Origin: UBA7957 sp965222695
GTDB taxonomy: Bacteria; Pseudomonadota; Gammaproteobacteria; Granulosicoccales; Granulosicoccaceae
Direction: 5' to 3'
Assembly: GCA_965222695.1 (NCBI GenBank)
Contig: OZ244967.1
Coordinates: forward strand, 3,162,001 to 3,226,000
DNA: 64,000 nucleotides
Shown: piece after piece, positions 61,606 to 64,000 of the stretch
Numbering within the stretch: the stretch's first letter is position 1
Layout of the letters: each line of letters opens with the position of its first letter
Program-made: the position numbers and the translations under genes
The notes under the pieces: model-generated
What the model was told of the DNA's origin: nothing
Databases searched by the model: none
Seen by the model: the letters and a program-made list of their open reading frames with translations, nothing else

Positions 61606-62525
61606 GATTCTTCCTTAAATACTTTAGTCGCGACTTCTCTTGCCCACTCTTTTATCCGTTCTCTTAACCACCGATGAGCCGGGTTCGCTTGATCTCTTTG
61701 GTGCCACACTAAAAACAATGTCACGGGGTCATTTTCAAATGGTAGATCCGCCACTCCAAATCCGGAAAGTACATTAATTTTCATTGCACTCATCTGGGTT
61801 GTGATCAGATCTGTTCCTTTGATGAATGGCCCAAGGTCACTAAAGCTTGGGACGGTCACTTTGGGCCGGTTCAATTCCGAAGCCCTGACTGACGATAGCG
61901 CGCTTAATGCACTAGTGTAGTTGGGGAAAACAACCTCCACGAATTGGCGTTTCATAAAGTCATCTTTAGATTTTGGCGCATCACGAATTTCGGCGTCGTA
62001 AAAACAAGCGATCCTGTCCCTGAACAACGCCATTTGCATTATGTTCGCCCCCGCCGGAGGGAATGGAGTAACTATCAAATCGCAATAAGCGTCATGTAGC
62101 AGGCTTGCCGTTGGGACTCCTCCCTGCAAAAATCGAAAGCTGATATCGACGCCCTCTTTTCCAAACCTCCGCAGCAATTCCGGAAACAAGAGTAGGCGTT
62201 GGAAATCATTGGCTGAAACGGTGAACTCCATCTGCTCCTCCTTCGGATCAAACTCACGCTCATAGGTCAACGCTCTAAGTTCGTTCAGCACCTGCTTTAC
62301 CGGTATTTCAAGTGATTTAGCCCTTTCGGTTGGCAGAATTCCCCGCCCGGAGCGCACGAACAATGGGTCGCCCAAAGCAATCCGCAGCTTGTCCAACGTG
62401 TGGCTTACAGCGGATTGGGTCTGGCCCAGCCGGTTTGCGGCGCGTGTGACTGATCCCTCCTCCAGGACTGTCAGGAATACATCCAGAGACTTCCAGTCCA
62501 GCGCCCTATGATCGATTTTATTCAT
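61602..62525 (-). CDS. LysR-family transcriptional regulator
   Basis: 307 residues. The N-terminal helix-turn-helix is LDVFLTVLEEGSVTRAANRL followed by GQTQSAVSHTLDKLRIALGD, a NodD/LinR-like LysR subgroup. The C-terminal LysR substrate-binding domain is complete. Divergent from the double SnoaL gene (94 bases between the starts), which is its likely target. Effector not known. Confidence 0.9.
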   Translation of the reverse strand: MNKIDHRALDWKSLDVFLTVLEEGSVTRAANRLGQTQSAVSHTLDKLRIALGDPLFVRSGRGILPTERAKSLEIPVKQVLNELRALTYEREFDPKEEQMEFTVSANDFQRLLLFPELLRRFGKEGVDISFRFLQGGVPTASLLHDAYCDLIVTPFPPAGANIMQMALFRDRIACFYDAEIRDAPKSKDDFMKRQFVEVVFPNYTSALSALSSVRASELNRPKVTVPSFSDLGPFIKGTDLITTQMSAMKINVLSGFGVADLPFENDPVTLFLVWHQRDQANPAHRWLRERIKEWAREVATKVFKEES

Positions 62526-62619
62526 GTAATATATTATTCAGAATCTGTTGATTCGATCAATCTATATCTATAAAACTGACGTACAACCACCCGTTTTACG
62601 ACAATTGCAGGAGAAGAAA

Positions 62620-63408
62620 ATGACCGACAGCAGAAAAATTACCCACGCAAAAGGGCTCTACCTCGAAGGGATACGCGACGGGAACATCAAAGAGGCTCTC
62701 GATAAATACACCGGAGCTCGCTACACGCAGCATTCAACCGGCGTGGGAGATAATAAAGAAGGATTCATGGAGTTCTTCGGGCCATTTGTCGAGCGGAATC
62801 CGGTGCGCGACATTCGGGTCGTACGGGCCATCGAAGACGGTCAACATGTCTTTGTCCACGTCTATCAAAACCTGAATGATGGCGAGGCCGAATGGGTCAC
62901 GGCTGATCTGTTCGACACCGACGAAAACGACCGGATGATCGAGCATTGGGATGTGATCGCGCCGTTTGAGGGCAAGAACCCAGCTGGACGCACCATGGTG
63001 GACGGCGCGAATGAAGTCGAAGACCTTCACCTGACGGACGAAAACAAGGAAATCGTACGTCGGTTTTTCGAAGATATTTTGATGGGCAAACAAAGCGACA
63101 AGATCAACGAGTTCATCGCATCAGATCAATACATACAGCACTCTCCCGGTATTGGAGATGGGCTTTCAGGGCTTCTCGAGCACGTTCAAAAGCTTCAGGC
63201 CAGCGGTGAAGAGGCAAAGTATCACAAGGTGCACAGGCTGATCGGTCAGGGTAATTTTGTCGTCGCCTTCAGTCATTTGCAGCGTGGGACCAGCCACTTT
63301 GCCGTGTTCGATATCTTCCGACTGAGCGACGGTAAATTGGTCGAGCACTGGGACGTACAAGAAAAGATCCTTGCACCTGAAGAATGGAACAATTCCGGGA
63401 AATTCTGA
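62620..63408 (+). CDS. Protein with two SnoaL-like (NTF2-fold) domains
   Basis: 262 residues from ATG 62620, with AGGAG upstream. Two copies of the SnoaL-like pattern: first YTQHSTGVGDNKEGFMEFFG with VHVYQNLNDGEAEWVTADLF and IEHWDVI, then YIQHSPGIGDGLSGLLEHVQ with VAFSHLQRGTSHFAVFDIFR and VEHWDVQ. Each half is about 120 residues, one whole domain. Members act as small hydrolases or isomerases, or have no known activity; the function here is open. Regulated, if at all, by the divergent LysR. Confidence 0.82.
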   Translation: MTDSRKITHAKGLYLEGIRDGNIKEALDKYTGARYTQHSTGVGDNKEGFMEFFGPFVERNPVRDIRVVRAIEDGQHVFVHVYQNLNDGEAEWVTADLFDTDENDRMIEHWDVIAPFEGKNPAGRTMVDGANEVEDLHLTDENKEIVRRFFEDILMGKQSDKINEFIASDQYIQHSPGIGDGLSGLLEHVQKLQASGEEAKYHKVHRLIGQGNFVVAFSHLQRGTSHFAVFDIFRLSDGKLVEHWDVQEKILAPEEWNNSGKF

Positions 63409-63530
63409 CATCGAACGACGCCTGATCAAGTGCGGCGTGTGTCATTTGCAAATCTCGATGTGTCAACAAGGAGTGCAGCATACCGGCAGTTATCCCGCGT
63501 CGGATTATCTGACCCAGGCACACTTTTCAG

Positions 63531-63595
63531 GGTGGCAACTTTCACCGGAATCGGTGGCAGGCTTTGAGCGGAATCGGTGGCAGCTTTGATCCGGA
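63531..63595. repeat. IS21-type terminal sequence relic (right)
   Basis: GGTGGCAACTTTCACCGGAA, then two more GGAATCGGTGGCAG units and CCGGAATATGCA: the end sequence of an IS21-family element, without istA or istB. Same orientation as the relic at 49366, from which it is 14.1 kb away. Confidence 0.55.
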
Positions 63596-63635
63596 ATATG
63601 CAATCATAAAATAACATTATTAAGTGGAGGAGTGA

Positions 63636-64000
63636 ATGGTGAGAAAATTACCCCATGACACGGACCAACGCTTTCTCGTTTTTGCTGCAACAGGTACGGA
63701 TCTGATATTCAACCGAGGGTTGGAATTACCCGGTTTCGCTTCATTTCCTCTAAACGAGGATCCTGAGGCACGCCCATTAATTATCGATCAAATGCGTGAC
63801 CTGATTAGCATTGCTCGAAAAACGGGCATGGGTGCGATCATCGATACCTTGACCTGGATGGCGAACCTCGACCGAGCTACTCACCTGGATTATGACGCCA
63901 AGCGACTGGCCGAGATCAATCGCACGGCTGTTACGATGATGAGGGACCTACGCGATCAGGTCGCAGCGGACGATGTTCTCCTAGCACTTTGCCTCGGCCC
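63636..64000 (+). CDS. Homocysteine S-methyltransferase family protein, N-terminal part (cut by window edge)
   Basis: ATG 63636 follows GGAGG (63626-63630). The visible 121 residues include FAATGTDLIFNRGLELPGFA and IIDTLTWMANLDRATHLDYD, the start of the BHMT/homocysteine S-methyltransferase TIM barrel. The zinc-binding cysteines lie beyond the window. Expected reaction: methyl transfer to homocysteine or a related thiol. Confidence 0.85.
   Translation, partial: MVRKLPHDTDQRFLVFAATGTDLIFNRGLELPGFASFPLNEDPEARPLIIDQMRDLISIARKTGMGAIIDTLTWMANLDRATHLDYDAKRLAEINRTAVTMMRDLRDQVAADDVLLALCLG

Noticed and set aside
63531..63595. Possible CRISPR-like short repeats
   Set aside because: Three GGAATCGGTGGC-type units without regular spacers; they match IS21 end structure.

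Overview
The window is a mosaic stretch of a bacterial chromosome, most likely from a gammaproteobacterium. Pointers are the moxR/DUF58/tgpA cluster, an E. coli ynbA/ynbB-like phospholipid cluster, GcvA-type LysR and DUF1127 genes, vapBC, and two GGDEF-EAL proteins. The genus cannot be told from sequence alone. There is no rRNA, tRNA or CRISPR array that I can see. The window is rich in mobile DNA: IS110, IS1380, IS4, IS91 and IS630 elements plus relics of IS1595, IS1634, IS66 and IS21, a MITE, and several genes that have been cut or have decayed.

Layout. 0-5.8 kb: an IS110 end, an iron-dependent alcohol dehydrogenase facing a LysR gene, DUF1127, an integrase relic, a diheme cytochrome, an IS1595 relic and an aminotransferase. 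6-20.8 kb is mostly ordinary chromosome: moxR-DUF58-tgpA, a two-domain kinase, DUF2797, GFA, GGDEF-EAL, hydantoinase A, an IS66-related MITE, IalB, a transglycosylase and a PabB-PabC fusion. 20.9-23.7 kb: a compact phospholipid operon (ynbA, ynbB, plsC and a VTT membrane protein). 23.8-28.4 kb: two decayed oxidoreductase-type genes, an SDR, and an H-NOX nitric oxide sensor paired with an HNOBA-GGDEF-EAL protein. 29.1-36.5 kb: a 1.54 kb segment present twice, each copy encoding a lipoprotein and a secreted protein of one unrecognised family, and each copy hit by a different IS (IS1380, IS4). 37-40 kb: sulfatase, vapBC flanked by direct repeats, DUF2834. 40-43.4 kb: a short integrase and an IS91 element. 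43.9-48.9 kb: a TPP enzyme, an adenylate-forming ligase and a winged-helix/TPR regulator.

51.6-61.3 kb holds the clearest metabolic system: a GntR/UTRA regulator, a tripartite tricarboxylate transporter (TctABC), an acylating aldehyde dehydrogenase (SauS-like), an acyl-CoA ligase (SauT-like), a universal stress protein and sulfoacetaldehyde acetyltransferase (Xsc). Together they fit uptake of sulfoacetate, activation to sulfoacetyl-CoA, reduction to sulfoacetaldehyde, and cleavage to sulfite and acetyl phosphate. The phosphate acetyltransferase gene that would complete this is present only as a 23-codon stump after xsc. Two TCAT-N4-ATGA palindromes bracket the transporter promoter and are candidate operators. 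The region lies between two IS21-type end relics (49.37 and 63.53 kb), which suggests acquisition as an island. The right end holds a LysR gene, a double SnoaL-like protein and the start of a homocysteine S-methyltransferase.
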